Below are positions 17,148-26,916 of a DNA stretch of 64,000 nucleotides, piece after piece (positions within the stretch are counted from its first letter, which is position 1; each line of letters starts with the position of its first letter). The translations under genes were made by a program, and so were the position numbers. This DNA is from Woeseiaceae bacterium (GTDB lineage Bacteria > Pseudomonadota > Gammaproteobacteria > Steroidobacterales > Woeseiaceae), in NCBI GenBank assembly GCA_021773115.1, contig JAJFKS010000033.1:248001-312000 (forward strand), written 5' to 3'. Below the pieces are notes generated by a model. The model was not told the DNA's origin. It did not search any database and saw only the letters and a program-made list of their open reading frames with translations.

Positions 17148-18110
17148 TCACTTAGTCGGCTGCATCGTTTTGATTAGCCCCATCAAATCACTATCAGTCG
17201 ACAGTATGAGGGTGGTGTTCGAATCAATCACCGATTGATAAGTCTCCAGGGTTTTTACAAACGTGTACAAGTCAGCAGCGGCCGCGGACTGATTGTAGCT
17301 GCGCGCATAGATATCGGTGGCTTTGGCATCCGCCTTGCCCTGAATCGTCTGAATCTGTTGATAGGCCTCAGAGGTGATTTGCTGTAGATCACGTTCCTTG
17401 TTGCCGTTGATCCGGGCAGCTTCACCTGCGCCTTCAGAGCGAAACCGCTCTGCGATTTGATTGCGTTCGCTGATCATGCGTGCGTAGATCTTCTGGCGCA
17501 CACTTTCATTGTAGTTGATACGCTTGAACCGAATATCCAGCAACTCAATGCCGAATTCTGCCAACTTTCCTGAAGCCGCATCGAATATGTCCGCCTCAAT
17601 GCGCTTCCTGCCCTTGCTGATCGGCAGCAGCGTACTGATGTCGACATCCGCCAGCATCGGATCCACTTCCGGGGTTCGGTCCTTGCTGGTACGAACAATC
17701 TCGATAAGCTCGTGTTTCGCGACCGCATTGCGGGTTTCGCTGCCGAGAATATCCTCCAGACGCGATTGCGCGCTGCGCTCGTCCCGCAGCCGCAGAAAGT
17801 ACTGCAGCGGGTCTTTGATGCGCCACCGTCCGAAGGTATCCACCGTGATGTAGAGCTTGTCTTTGGTGGGCATATCATTGGCAGAGCCGTCCCAAACAAG
17901 AATACGTTTTTCGATACGATTCACCGTCTGGATGAAAGGCACCTTAAGCTTCAGGCCGGCCTCATCGATAACCTCACCAATCGGCTTGCCGAACTGCGTA
18001 ATGATGACGCGCTCGGTTTCGTCCACCGAATAAAGCGCCTGTGTTGCCACAATTCCGCCAAGCAACAGCACTACCAGAATCACCGAACTCACCCTGTTGA
18101 AACTTCTCAT
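17148..18110 (-). CDS. hflC: Protease modulator HflC
   Basis: The 320-residue protein has an N-terminal membrane helix (about 8-27), an SPFH/band-7 domain beginning YSVDETERVIITQFGKP, and a long coiled-coil helix (ISERNQIAERFRSEGAGEAA). It forms with HflK a large periplasmic cage around FtsH and controls turnover of membrane proteins. Its start overlaps the hflK stop (ATGA). The usual neighbours hfq, hflX and miaA are absent, so this is a second or relocated copy. Confidence 0.95.
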   Translation of the reverse strand: MRSFNRVSSVILVVLLLGGIVATQALYSVDETERVIITQFGKPIGEVIDEAGLKLKVPFIQTVNRIEKRILVWDGSANDMPTKDKLYITVDTFGRWRIKDPLQYFLRLRDERSAQSRLEDILGSETRNAVAKHELIEIVRTSKDRTPEVDPMLADVDISTLLPISKGRKRIEADIFDAASGKLAEFGIELLDIRFKRINYNESVRQKIYARMISERNQIAERFRSEGAGEAARINGNKERDLQQITSEAYQQIQTIQGKADAKATDIYARSYNQSAAAADLYTFVKTLETYQSVIDSNTTLILSTDSDLMGLIKTMQPTK

Positions 18111-19093
18111 TGCTTCGTCCTCGCATTTGCTGTGTCTAGCTGTAACAAGGGCAGTACAGACGACGCCGACTCATCAACAATAAGCTTGGTTTCCACGCGC
18201 GGCAGTACTTCATTCAAGGTTTCCAGGTACAAGCGTCGCTTGGTGATATCGGGGGCTTTGAGATACTCCGCCAACAGCGCATCAAATCGATTCACGTCGC
18301 CTTCGGCTTCGTTCACTCTCTGAATGGCGTAGCCTTCGGCCGCCTGAATGCCTTGATCAGCTTCTCCGCGTGCCCGTGGCACCGCCTTGTTGTACTCGCC
18401 GCGTGCAACATTGATCATCTGCTCCCGTTCTTGCTGCGCTTCGTTCACCCGGTCGAAAGACGTCTGAACGGGCTTGGGTGGATTGACGTTCTTTAGCTGA
18501 ATTTGGTCGATTCGAATCCCCATTTCGTACTTGTTCACAACGTCCTGGAGCTTCACCTGAGCGGTGGACTCAATTTCCTGGCGCCCAATGGTGAGCACCT
18601 CGTCAACCGTTCTGTCGCCGATGACTTCGCGCATCACCGACTCGGAAACATCGCGAAGTGTGTCACCAGGGTCGCGAACGTTGAATAGAAAATCGAAGGG
18701 CGCTTCGATGCGAAATTGAATAATCCATTCAACCAACGCGGTGTTGAGGTCCCCGGTGACCATAGTGGTCTCGAGTACCCACTCACTCGGTGCTGATACC
18801 TGATCAAGAAATGTAGCCCCTGGCGTGCTGAAGCCGAACTCCTCTTTTAGCTGCCGCTTCACGGGAACCTGGGTCACCCGATCAATGCCGAACGGCCACT
18901 TAAAATGCAAGCCTGGATCGACCTCGCCGTGGTAGTGCCCAAAGCGCTGCATCACACCGACGGACTCGGCCGGCACCGTGAACACGGCTGACATCAGTAA
19001 CCAGATGACCAGGGCAGCGGCGATTGCCAGCGGGACAAGCCAGCCCGGCTGGGGTGTCTGACTCAGATTGGGCGCTCCGCGCTGTATGGCCAT
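18107..19093 (-). CDS. hflK: FtsH protease activity modulator HflK
   Basis: The start MAIQRGAPNL (19093, with GAGAA upstream) gives 328 residues and fits the promoter position better than the track start at 19153. The protein has a membrane helix (WLVPLAIAAALVIWLLMSAV), the family FTVPAESVGVMQRFG stretch and an SPFH domain. It is the partner of HflC. The predicted transcript starts about 64 bases upstream from a regulon promoter, linking this membrane quality-control pair to the metal genes. Confidence 0.94.
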   Translation of the reverse strand: MAIQRGAPNLSQTPQPGWLVPLAIAAALVIWLLMSAVFTVPAESVGVMQRFGHYHGEVDPGLHFKWPFGIDRVTQVPVKRQLKEEFGFSTPGATFLDQVSAPSEWVLETTMVTGDLNTALVEWIIQFRIEAPFDFLFNVRDPGDTLRDVSESVMREVIGDRTVDEVLTIGRQEIESTAQVKLQDVVNKYEMGIRIDQIQLKNVNPPKPVQTSFDRVNEAQQEREQMINVARGEYNKAVPRARGEADQGIQAAEGYAIQRVNEAEGDVNRFDALLAEYLKAPDITKRRLYLETLNEVLPRVETKLIVDESASSVLPLLQLDTANARTKQ

Positions 19094-19163
19094 GTCGTTG
19101 TTCTCTGCATTAGTGGTAGGTATTTTGCTCGAGCCGATATGCCCGAGCGCCAACTGTCTGCGC

Positions 19164-19195
19164 AGTGTGCAACCTGTACCCTACTGCCATGTCAA
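19164..19195 (-). promoter_or_regulatory. Regulon promoter 2 (hflKC)
   Basis: -35 TTGACA and -10 CACACT are 20 bp apart. The spacer includes GGGTACAGGTTG, identical to the half of the esterase promoter at 31454-31485. It sits just upstream of the hflK start at 19093. Confidence 0.6.
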
Positions 19196-19269
19196 GGCCG
19201 ATCGGTGCGCCGCGTGGCACCGCCGGCGAGGGGTTGTGGTGTGCCCGGTTTCAGGAACGCAGCCGGACC

Positions 19270-20946
19270 TTAATCTGCGGTGAGCGGCGGCCGGGCACGG
19301 TCTATTATCGCCGCGCACGGTATGCCCCGCGGCAACGTGCCGAACAGTCCGGAGACGCCAGAAGACAAGCGCGCCCGGCAGAAGGCGTCGGCGATCAGCG
19401 CGTTGTCACTGCAGAGCAGCAAGCTTGCCTGCAAGCCCAGCGCGAGTGACTCGGTTAGCCGTCGCCCCTCGTAAGTCGATACGCCCGCATCGTTGCCTCG
19501 CGCGGCGTTTGCCAGCGCCTTGTCCAGGTTTCGACAATGACGATCATAGTCATCGTTCAGACCCGCGGCGCCCTTTAACTCTGCCGCCACAACGTCCAAC
19601 GCATCCGGCTGTCGTTGAATGGCGCGGAACAGGTCCAGACACTGAATATTGCCACTACCCTCCCAAATCGCGTTGATCGGCGCTTCACGGTACAGCCGTG
19701 GCATTATCGACGTTTCAATGGCACCGCTGCCGCCGAGACACTCCATGGCTTCGTAGGCATGCGCTGGCGCTCGTTTACATATCCAGTATTTGCCGATCGG
19801 GGTCAATAGCCGAAACAGCGCCGCTTCGCTGTCGTCGGCGAGATGATCCAATGCGCGCGCGGCTCGCATGCTTAACGCCAGCGCCGCCTCCGACTCAAGG
19901 GCCAGGTCCGCCAGGACATTTTGCATCAGCGGGTGTCGATCCAGCCGTTTGCCAAAGGTCTGTCGATAGGCTGCATGGTGAGTGGCCTGTGCCGCCGCCT
20001 GGCGCATGCCGGCCGCGGAGGCCACCATGCAGTCGAAACGGGTCAGGGCGACCATCTCCAGGATATTCGCCACACCCCGACCTTCGTCACCGACTAACCA
20101 GGCGTGGGCGTCATCCAGTTTCACCTCGGCCGACGCGTTGGAGACATTTCCCATCTTGCGTTTGAGCTGTTGCAACTCGATACCGTTTTTGGTGCCATCG
20201 TCTCGCCAGCGCGGCAACAAGAAACAGGACAGACCGCCCGGAGCCTGAGCCAGCATCAAAAATGCATCACTCATGGGCGCGGATACAAAGTACTTGTGCC
20301 CGTTGACCACGTAGCACTCGCCCGCGCCCGACGATTTGAGCCGTATTGCCCGCGTCGTGTTCGCGCGCACGTCCGACCCGCCCTGCCTTTCTGTCATCGC
20401 CATGCCCATCGAGACACCCGATTTTTCCGTCGCGGGCACGTTACGCGGATCGTACTCACGCGCCGTCACCAATGGCTCCCATATCGCCGCTAAATCCGAT
20501 TGTTTTCTAAGCGTCGGGATCGCCGCAAACGTCATTGTCAGCGGACAGCCGTGGCCCGCCTCTACCTGTGCCTGTAGGTAGTTGAACGCGGCACGCGCAA
20601 CGTGCGAACCGGCCCGTTTATCCGTCCAGGGCCGTGCGTGCAGACCGTGACGAATCGCGCCGCCAAGAAGCTCGTGGTAGGCGGGGTGGTATTCAACAAG
20701 ATCAACGCGACGCCCTTTGGCGTCATGTGTGCTCAAGCGCGGTGGATGTTCGTTCGCTTGAAATCCCAGGCGAATGAACTCGCTTCGACCCGTCAGTGCA
20801 CCATAGGCCGCCAGCTCATCGGCGGCCCAGGCGGCTCCCTCACGGCTCAACGCTGCTAGGAGCGCAGCATCGCTCAAGAAAGTGTTGTAGTTCTCGAGAA
20901 CCGGTGATTGATTGAATTCCATACACGAAGCTTGAATTGCTGTCAT
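19270..20946 (-). CDS. AidB-like acyl-CoA dehydrogenase
   Basis: From MTAIQASCMEFNQSP (GGAGG 5 bases before the ATG) the protein has 558 residues. It contains the flavin-binding MTERQGGSDVRANTT stretch, typical of AidB and related enzymes, and the C-terminal ECLGGSGAIETSIMPRLYRE and NAIWEGSGNIQCLDLFR. AidB in E. coli is an isovaleryl-CoA dehydrogenase-like flavoprotein of the adaptive response to alkylation. It is the last gene after cfa, 156 bases away. In this lipid context an acyl-CoA role is as likely as DNA protection. Confidence 0.9.
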   Translation of the reverse strand: MTAIQASCMEFNQSPVLENYNTFLSDAALLAALSREGAAWAADELAAYGALTGRSEFIRLGFQANEHPPRLSTHDAKGRRVDLVEYHPAYHELLGGAIRHGLHARPWTDKRAGSHVARAAFNYLQAQVEAGHGCPLTMTFAAIPTLRKQSDLAAIWEPLVTAREYDPRNVPATEKSGVSMGMAMTERQGGSDVRANTTRAIRLKSSGAGECYVVNGHKYFVSAPMSDAFLMLAQAPGGLSCFLLPRWRDDGTKNGIELQQLKRKMGNVSNASAEVKLDDAHAWLVGDEGRGVANILEMVALTRFDCMVASAAGMRQAAAQATHHAAYRQTFGKRLDRHPLMQNVLADLALESEAALALSMRAARALDHLADDSEAALFRLLTPIGKYWICKRAPAHAYEAMECLGGSGAIETSIMPRLYREAPINAIWEGSGNIQCLDLFRAIQRQPDALDVVAAELKGAAGLNDDYDRHCRNLDKALANAARGNDAGVSTYEGRRLTESLALGLQASLLLCSDNALIADAFCRARLSSGVSGLFGTLPRGIPCAAIIDRARPPLTAD

Positions 20947-21102
20947 CACGCCTCCTGGGCCGTGCAAGGTTCGCGACTGCTCCAAAGACAATCGCGTCAA
21001 TCCTGTGCCTCAGCTCACGAAATGTCCAATGCCTTATGGGACAACCGATCCTGTGAGCATCCGAATTCTGCCGGGCGACACGCAGCCGCTCAATCAGCAG
21101 CT

Positions 21103-22287
21103 TCACTGAACTTCTGCGTTGGCGGTCGAGTTCGACATGGTGGGCCGCCGATAGGTCCGCGCCTGGGCGTCGTTGCCGAGCACGATTTGCCACAGCTGCA
21201 CGTGTCGCGCCCGGAAAGCGCCGGCGCACGACAGCAGATAGAAATTCCACATTCGCCGAAAGCGTTCGTCATAACGCTCACCGAGCCGATGCCAGGCCTT
21301 GGTGATGCGCTGATGCCATGCCATCAGGGTCCGATCGTAGTCGGCGCCGAAACTATGCCAGTCTTCCATCAGGAAGTATGGCTCGATCGCTTTACCTATC
21401 TGGGCAATTGAGGGCAGCATCCCGTTCGGAAAGATGTACCGATGCAGCCACGGGTCCGTTGCATGGACTGAGGTATTACCGCCGATTGTGTGCAACAGCA
21501 TGAGCCCATCGGCACGCAAGACACTGCGGCACTTCCGAAAAAAGACGTCGTAGTTTTTGTAGCCAACGTGCTCGAACATGCCAACAGAAACGACGCGGTC
21601 AAATTGCCCTGACACGTCGCGATAGTCCTGGCGGCGAATCTCAACCGGCAGTTCGTGCCGTTGCGTTGCGGCCCATACCTGCTGCTCCCTGGAAATCGTC
21701 ACGCCGACCACGCTAACGCCGTGGTGCTCGGCGGCATAACGCGCCAGTCCGCCCCAACCGCAACCGATATCGAGGAGTCTCATGCCAGGCTCCAGCTCAA
21801 GCTTTCGGCAAATCAACTCCATCTTGTCGCGTTGCGCCTGCTCCAGCGACTCGGCTCGCTCCCAGTACGCGCAGGAATAGTTCATGTGCGAGTCCAACAT
21901 TGACTCGAACAAGGCATTGCCGACATCGTAATGCCGCTCGCCGACTATTCGCGCACGGGCCCGCGTTTGCAAATTTTGCAGCCGTGATAACCACGTCAAC
22001 CAGCGATAAGCGCGGGTATTCGAAAATCGCCGATTCAGGGCTCCGCGAAGCAGGCGTTCAACCAATTGATCAATGCGCTCGCATTCCCACTGTCCATCCA
22101 TGTACGACTCGCCAAGCCCCAGTGATCCGTGCCGTAGCATGCGATCCATCGCTTGCGGCTCATGTACTTGTATATCAAACGGGCGGCTACCGTTGAGGGT
22201 CACCCCACATTCGGCCAGTAGCGCTTGTAGCCTTCCCCGTCGTGGCTTAACCAGGGCTTGCGTTATATGTGCTGTCGATCTGCTCAT
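21103..22287 (-). CDS. cfa: Cyclopropane-fatty-acyl-phospholipid synthase
   Basis: The start MSRSTAHITQ (22287) follows AGGAGGAG and gives 394 residues; the track adds 21 unlikely residues. The enzyme methylenates double bonds of membrane phospholipids using SAM. The SAM site LLDIGCGWGGLARYAAEHHG, the GERHYDVGNALFESML motif and the MFEHVGYKNYD bicarbonate-site stretch are clear. It lies between an isoprenylcysteine methyltransferase-like gene and an acyl-CoA dehydrogenase, downstream of glgP. Cyclopropane lipids are a stress and stationary-phase membrane adaptation. Confidence 0.95.
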   Translation of the reverse strand: MSRSTAHITQALVKPRRGRLQALLAECGVTLNGSRPFDIQVHEPQAMDRMLRHGSLGLGESYMDGQWECERIDQLVERLLRGALNRRFSNTRAYRWLTWLSRLQNLQTRARARIVGERHYDVGNALFESMLDSHMNYSCAYWERAESLEQAQRDKMELICRKLELEPGMRLLDIGCGWGGLARYAAEHHGVSVVGVTISREQQVWAATQRHELPVEIRRQDYRDVSGQFDRVVSVGMFEHVGYKNYDVFFRKCRSVLRADGLMLLHTIGGNTSVHATDPWLHRYIFPNGMLPSIAQIGKAIEPYFLMEDWHSFGADYDRTLMAWHQRITKAWHRLGERYDERFRRMWNFYLLSCAGAFRARHVQLWQIVLGNDAQARTYRRPTMSNSTANAEVQ

Positions 22288-22354
22288 GATGCTCCTCCTT
22301 TCACAACCAGCCCATGCGGGCTTGAGGACAAGTTCGATCCGTCCCGCCAATCAA

Positions 22355-23029
22355 TCAGGGCCGTTGCTGGGTTTTGACATCGGCAATGTTCGAACGTTCT
22401 AGCAGCTGCTTCCATTGGCCCGGCCGTGGGAAAAACATCGGCACTTGCTGCTGATAGTTACGATATTCGTCACCGAATTCCTCAAGCACCCGTTTTTCTT
22501 CGCGCCGCGCCAGTAACACATACGCAAGCACGATCAGCGGCAAAACAGTAATTGAGAACACCGTCGGCCAATGCACGAAACCCTCTCCAAACAGACCGAG
22601 AAAAAGGCCGGAATACTGCGGGTGTCTCACCACGGCGTACAGGCCGTCCGTAACGAGGCGGTTTTCCTGGCGCGCACGGTAAAGTTCGCGCCAGCCTTGT
22701 ATGAAAAGACCAATGCCGATAAACAAAAAGCCGTAGCCGAGGATCATTGCGATCATCATGCCGGTCTCACCCATTCCCAGCAGCGTCGACCACAAGTTTG
22801 CATTCAGATTGGCCTGATCCAGGCCGAAGAAGCGCACCAGCAGGTAGATTGTTAGCGGAAAACCGTACATTTCCGCGTACAAGGCAATGATAAATGCCTG
22901 CACCAGGCCTGCACTGGCCCACTCGCGCCAACTCTTGGGTGCCAGAAAGCGATAAAAAAACCAGGATGCAACGACGATCATGAAAATGGCGAGGATCCAT
23001 GTTCCCGAGTGTGCGATGTTGTTTATCAT
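22355..23029 (-). CDS. Isoprenylcysteine carboxyl methyltransferase family membrane protein
   Basis: The start MINNIAHSGTW (GGGAGG upstream) gives 224 residues with about five membrane helices. The C-terminal half contains LVTDGLYAVVRHPQYSGLFL and the later REEKRVLEEFGDEYRNY, the SAM-binding signature of the ICMT/PEMT-like family (compare RHPxY and EExxL..F...Y). Bacterial members methylate small lipids or thiols and are mostly uncharacterised. It lies between glgP (96-base gap) and cfa (67-base gap). Confidence 0.85.
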   Translation of the reverse strand: MINNIAHSGTWILAIFMIVVASWFFYRFLAPKSWREWASAGLVQAFIIALYAEMYGFPLTIYLLVRFFGLDQANLNANLWSTLLGMGETGMMIAMILGYGFLFIGIGLFIQGWRELYRARQENRLVTDGLYAVVRHPQYSGLFLGLFGEGFVHWPTVFSITVLPLIVLAYVLLARREEKRVLEEFGDEYRNYQQQVPMFFPRPGQWKQLLERSNIADVKTQQRP

Positions 23030-23125
23030 TGTAATTAGCCTCCCGCTAAGCATTCCGGTCGCACTGCTGTTTGACCGTTTGCAATGCGCCGATTGATGAA
23101 AAGTAGCAGTGACCCCGGAACGGCA

Positions 23126-25648
23126 TCATCGCTGCCACAAAATGTGCGCCGCTTCCAACGGCACCGATACGCCGACGCGGTTCGGTAGCAACCGCGCCGC
23201 GTAATGCTCTGCCGGTCGATTCGCCGGCACTGACGCCGCGAACACGACCCGACCGTCTGCGCCGCTGTTGGAGTGCATCGGTTCTCGCACCGGATCGCCG
23301 TTGCCCGAACCCTCGGCGTACAGCTCAGCCACAATATCGTCCGGCGCAAGTTCCCCAAGGTAAACGTCGACCTGAAAGAAATGCTGTCCGTCACGCGTAT
23401 TGATGCTGACATCGCCGATGCGCAACACGTGCCACTGCTGCTCAATTGCAGCGCCCCAGTTGGCGATGTCCGCACCCAACGCTCCACTGTCGGCCACGCG
23501 TGCGCGATATGACGACGCCGCGGGCAGGTAAAACCTTTCGGTATATTCGCGAACCGCGCGATTGGTGGAAAATTGCGCTGTCAGTTGCGACATGCTTTTG
23601 CGCATACGCTTGATCCAGGCACGGGGAATGCCTTGCTCATCCCGATCATAGAATTCAGGCACCACTTCACGCTCCAATAACTCGTAGAGCGCTTCCGCCT
23701 CGGCGGCATCCCAGGTCGGATCATCACCGTGTTCCTTGCCGTCGCCAAGGGCCCAGCCGACCTCGGGCGTGTATGCCTCGGCCCACCAACCGTCGAGTTC
23801 GGAAATATTAATTCCGCCATTCACCAGCACTTTCATGCCACTGGTACCGCTGGCCTCCCACGGTCGTCGCGGTGTATTGAGCCAGACGTCGACTCCCTGG
23901 ACCAGGTGCTCAGCCAGGTGCATGTCGTAATCGCTGAGAAACACCACGCGGTCACGAACTTCCGGATTTCGGGTAAATTCGATCCAGCGCCGAATCAGCT
24001 CCTGTCCGGCTGTATCTGCCGGATGTGCCTTGCCTGCGATTAGCAGCTGAATTGGATGCTCCGGGTGATTCAACAGGCGCAATAAGCGCGCTGGATCGTA
24101 CAGCAACAGGTCCGGTCGCTTGTAAGTTGCAAAGCGCCGGGCGAAACCGATCGTGAGGATGTTCGAGTCCATGGGCCGCGCCTCAAGGTGGCTACCCGCA
24201 GCCGCCTGGTCTCTTGCAAGTCGTTCCTGCACGTAGGTAATTAGATCGCTGCTGGAGGCAATGCGAAATGCCCACAGGTCCGCGTCGGACACACCGGCAA
24301 TATCGCGGCCCGGCGAATCCATTGTTCCCAGCCAGCGATTCTGTCCGCACGCCTGTGTCCACAAAGCATCCGCTGATGCGGAGTCCCACGTTGGCGTATG
24401 CACACCATTGGTAATATGCCCGATCGGCACCTCATCGACCGGCCAACGTGGAAACAACGGTGCGAACAGCTGCCGGCTGACACTGCCATGCAAACGGCTC
24501 ACCCCGTTGACCGCACCGCTACCCCGGATGGCCAGGTATGCCATATTGAATTTTTCCGAGGCATCGTTCGGATTTTTTCGACCCAGACCCAATAGCGCGT
24601 TTCGTGAAATGCGCAGCTCGGATTCTGCATAGCTCCCCAAACAATGCGCCACCTGGGCGGGTTCGAATCGATCGAATCCCGCGGGCACCGCCGTGTGCGT
24701 TGTGAAGAGGTTGCCGGCACGCGTAATGGAGAGTGCCTCATCAAAGGACCTGCCCGTTTCGGCCATGCAATGGCGAGCGCGCTCCAATACCAGGAATGCG
24801 GCATGACCTTCATTCAGATGACAGACTTCAGGCTCAACACCGAGAGCCGCCAGCAAGCGCCAACCGCCAATGCCAAGCACCATCTCCTGCATTAAGCGCA
24901 GATCCGATCCACCGCCATAAAGCTCACTGGTGATGCCACGATACGGCGCATGGTTCGCGGCGTCGTTGGTGTCCAGTAAGTAGAGCTTTAAGCGTCCAAC
25001 ACGGGCTTGCCAAGCACGTACCCAGATCGAGTGACCGGGAAGCTCAAGTTTCAGGCGCAGCCATTCACCGTTCGACTGGCGCAGCGGAGTAATGGGCAAC
25101 TGGCCGGGGTCGTTGTACGGATAGGCGGCTTGTTGCCGTCCCTCGGCATCGATCAATTGCCGGAAGTAACCCTGTTGGTAGAGGAGGCCGACACCCGTGA
25201 CCGGAACACCCAGATCATTTGCCGCTTTGAGTTGATCGCCCGCCACATTGCCGAGTCCACCCGAATAGATGGGCAGTGCTTCACTGAGCATGAACTCCAT
25301 ACTGAAGTAGGCGACACTTTTCAACGAAGATGGCTCGTGTGTTTTTTGAAACCACGCGGGCGCCTGCGCCAGCTCACGCCTCGCCCGGACCTGTTCTTCA
25401 ACGTTGCCGCGAAAGCTGTCATCGGCGAGAAGGCGCTCAAGCGTATCCCGTGAGGCCGTTTGCAATACCACCCACGGATTTTGCGTCGCCTGCCACAGAT
25501 CGGGCTCGAGCTGCTCCCAGACGTTATCGGCGCCATGGTGCCACGACGAGCGTAAATCCAGCGCCAGTTCGACCAACAGATCCACGCCCGTGATATCCGT
25601 GTGTATCAGGCCGTAGTTCAATGCATCGGCCAAAATTTTGTTGCTCAT
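23126..25648 (-). CDS. glgP: Alpha-glucan (glycogen) phosphorylase
   Basis: The 840-residue enzyme belongs to the GT35 family in its alpha-glucan phosphorylase (TIGR02094-like) branch. It releases glucose 1-phosphate from glycogen. The active-site stretch RRPWEASGTSGMKVLVNGG puts the pyridoxal-phosphate lysine at Lys606. An N-terminal DUF3417-like region (DLRSSWHHGADNVWEQL) and CHLNEGHAAFLVLE are also typical. It is the first gene of an operon with lipid-modifying genes. A MerR-like promoter lies about 115 bases upstream. Pgm and GlgC encoded nearby could use or regenerate its product. Confidence 0.95.
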   Translation of the reverse strand: MSNKILADALNYGLIHTDITGVDLLVELALDLRSSWHHGADNVWEQLEPDLWQATQNPWVVLQTASRDTLERLLADDSFRGNVEEQVRARRELAQAPAWFQKTHEPSSLKSVAYFSMEFMLSEALPIYSGGLGNVAGDQLKAANDLGVPVTGVGLLYQQGYFRQLIDAEGRQQAAYPYNDPGQLPITPLRQSNGEWLRLKLELPGHSIWVRAWQARVGRLKLYLLDTNDAANHAPYRGITSELYGGGSDLRLMQEMVLGIGGWRLLAALGVEPEVCHLNEGHAAFLVLERARHCMAETGRSFDEALSITRAGNLFTTHTAVPAGFDRFEPAQVAHCLGSYAESELRISRNALLGLGRKNPNDASEKFNMAYLAIRGSGAVNGVSRLHGSVSRQLFAPLFPRWPVDEVPIGHITNGVHTPTWDSASADALWTQACGQNRWLGTMDSPGRDIAGVSDADLWAFRIASSSDLITYVQERLARDQAAAGSHLEARPMDSNILTIGFARRFATYKRPDLLLYDPARLLRLLNHPEHPIQLLIAGKAHPADTAGQELIRRWIEFTRNPEVRDRVVFLSDYDMHLAEHLVQGVDVWLNTPRRPWEASGTSGMKVLVNGGINISELDGWWAEAYTPEVGWALGDGKEHGDDPTWDAAEAEALYELLEREVVPEFYDRDEQGIPRAWIKRMRKSMSQLTAQFSTNRAVREYTERFYLPAASSYRARVADSGALGADIANWGAAIEQQWHVLRIGDVSINTRDGQHFFQVDVYLGELAPDDIVAELYAEGSGNGDPVREPMHSNSGADGRVVFAASVPANRPAEHYAARLLPNRVGVSVPLEAAHILWQR

Positions 25649-25953
25649 TGATCCTCCACGATCGGAGTCCTCAGTACATCCGCGCAGTTACCACGCGGCC
25701 AGCGTAAGTCCGGCGCTACGCAACTCCGATCACAGTGCGGTGTCGGCGCCAGATTCCAGTATTTTGCGAGATGTACGTTACATACATGTCAAGCGATGAA
25801 ATCAGAATTCGAATCCTGATACGCTTATCACGAACTGTGTTGCTGCACTTCGAGGACGCGACTGATGCCAGCATTCTCTCCGCCTTGTCACACGGCGCAG
25901 TCGGACGTTTACCCGCACGCCTCTGGGCATACCATTACGGATCAAACGACTTA
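25649..25953. other. Intergenic interval between glgP and the hydrolase
   Basis: This 305-base divergent interval holds the glgP promoter at 25761-25792. The plus-strand frame that precedes the hydrolase here shows no recognisable protein and no ribosome site at its own start, so it is treated as non-coding. Confidence 0.5.
25761..25792 (-). promoter_or_regulatory. Regulon promoter 3 (glgP operon)
   Basis: -35 TTGACA and -10 CAAAAT are 20 bp apart. The spacer holds the perfect dyad ATGTA-N7-TACAT. This is the weakest match at the -10 of the eight regulon sites. Confidence 0.5.
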
Positions 25954-26874
25954 ATGATCACCATGCTAAAACGCGTGCTTTACGTCGCCCTCGCTACAAT
26001 CTTGCTCGCTTTTGCAGGAGTCGGATTACAGAGTTATTTGGATGGTGTTCTTGAGCCTCCTTATGATCAAGACGCGATGACGCTTAACTATGAACGCATT
26101 GGAAATGGCCCTGACAAGATCGTTCCTTTGCATGGATTGACGGGATCCTTGAAATACTGGAAAAAGGGACTGGGCGCGGTACCTGATTCCCATTCACTGT
26201 TGCTCATCGATCTGCTGGGTTTCGGTGACTCACCCAAGCCAAATGACGCCTACACACTCGAGCAGCATTTGGGGGCAATTGAAAAAGTACTGCGAATAGA
26301 GGGCTTTGATTCCGGTGGATCCTTTGCCGTGGGGCACTCGATGGGCGCAATCCTGGCAATCGGACTCGTTGCAAAGCACCCGGACTGGTTTGACGGACTG
26401 GCCGTCATCGGCCTTCCCGATTATGCCAACGAGGACTCGATCAGAAACGGATTTGCCAAACTGTCGCTGTGGGACGGACTGTCGGTGGATTCCAGATTTG
26501 AATTCATTTGCTTCTTCCATCCTCTTTACATGAAGGAGTGGTTTCGGCCGAAAAATCTTCCACAGGACATTTTCGAAGATGCACGAAAACATACATGGGT
26601 CAGTTACTATAATTCTCTTGACGAAATTGTTGTCAAAACAGATTTGCGGCAGTTGAGTTTGGCGCTTGGGGGAAAAAGGATCCTGCTCATTCACGGCGAG
26701 AACGACATATCTGCGCCGATAGAAAACGTAGCGGCATTACTACCTTCTTTCAGTAACGCACAGCTTGAACGGCTCGCGGGAGCAGATCACCAGGTTTATC
26801 TTGCGGCGCCCGCAAAAATCTGGTCGTTGATTGATGAGTTCAGAGGCAACGGCGTTACGAGTGCAGGGCCTTGA
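25954..26874 (+). CDS. Alpha/beta hydrolase, membrane-anchored
   Basis: The start at MITMLKRVLYVAL (or the ATG 9 bases later) gives about 306 residues; the track's upstream 73 codons look non-coding. An N-terminal hydrophobic helix precedes an alpha/beta hydrolase domain with the nucleophile elbow VGHSMGAIL, LIHGENDISAP (acid region) and GADHQVYL (catalytic His). It shares LLGFG-SPKP, KHTW and other stretches with the hydrolase at 34981-35817, so the two are paralogs. The substrate is unknown. The gene is convergent with pgm. Confidence 0.8.
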   Translation: MITMLKRVLYVALATILLAFAGVGLQSYLDGVLEPPYDQDAMTLNYERIGNGPDKIVPLHGLTGSLKYWKKGLGAVPDSHSLLLIDLLGFGDSPKPNDAYTLEQHLGAIEKVLRIEGFDSGGSFAVGHSMGAILAIGLVAKHPDWFDGLAVIGLPDYANEDSIRNGFAKLSLWDGLSVDSRFEFICFFHPLYMKEWFRPKNLPQDIFEDARKHTWVSYYNSLDEIVVKTDLRQLSLALGGKRILLIHGENDISAPIENVAALLPSFSNAQLERLAGADHQVYLAAPAKIWSLIDEFRGNGVTSAGP

Positions 26875-26916
26875 GCGACTGGCTTAACAAGTCACGCGTT
26901 GGCTGTTTGAAAGTCA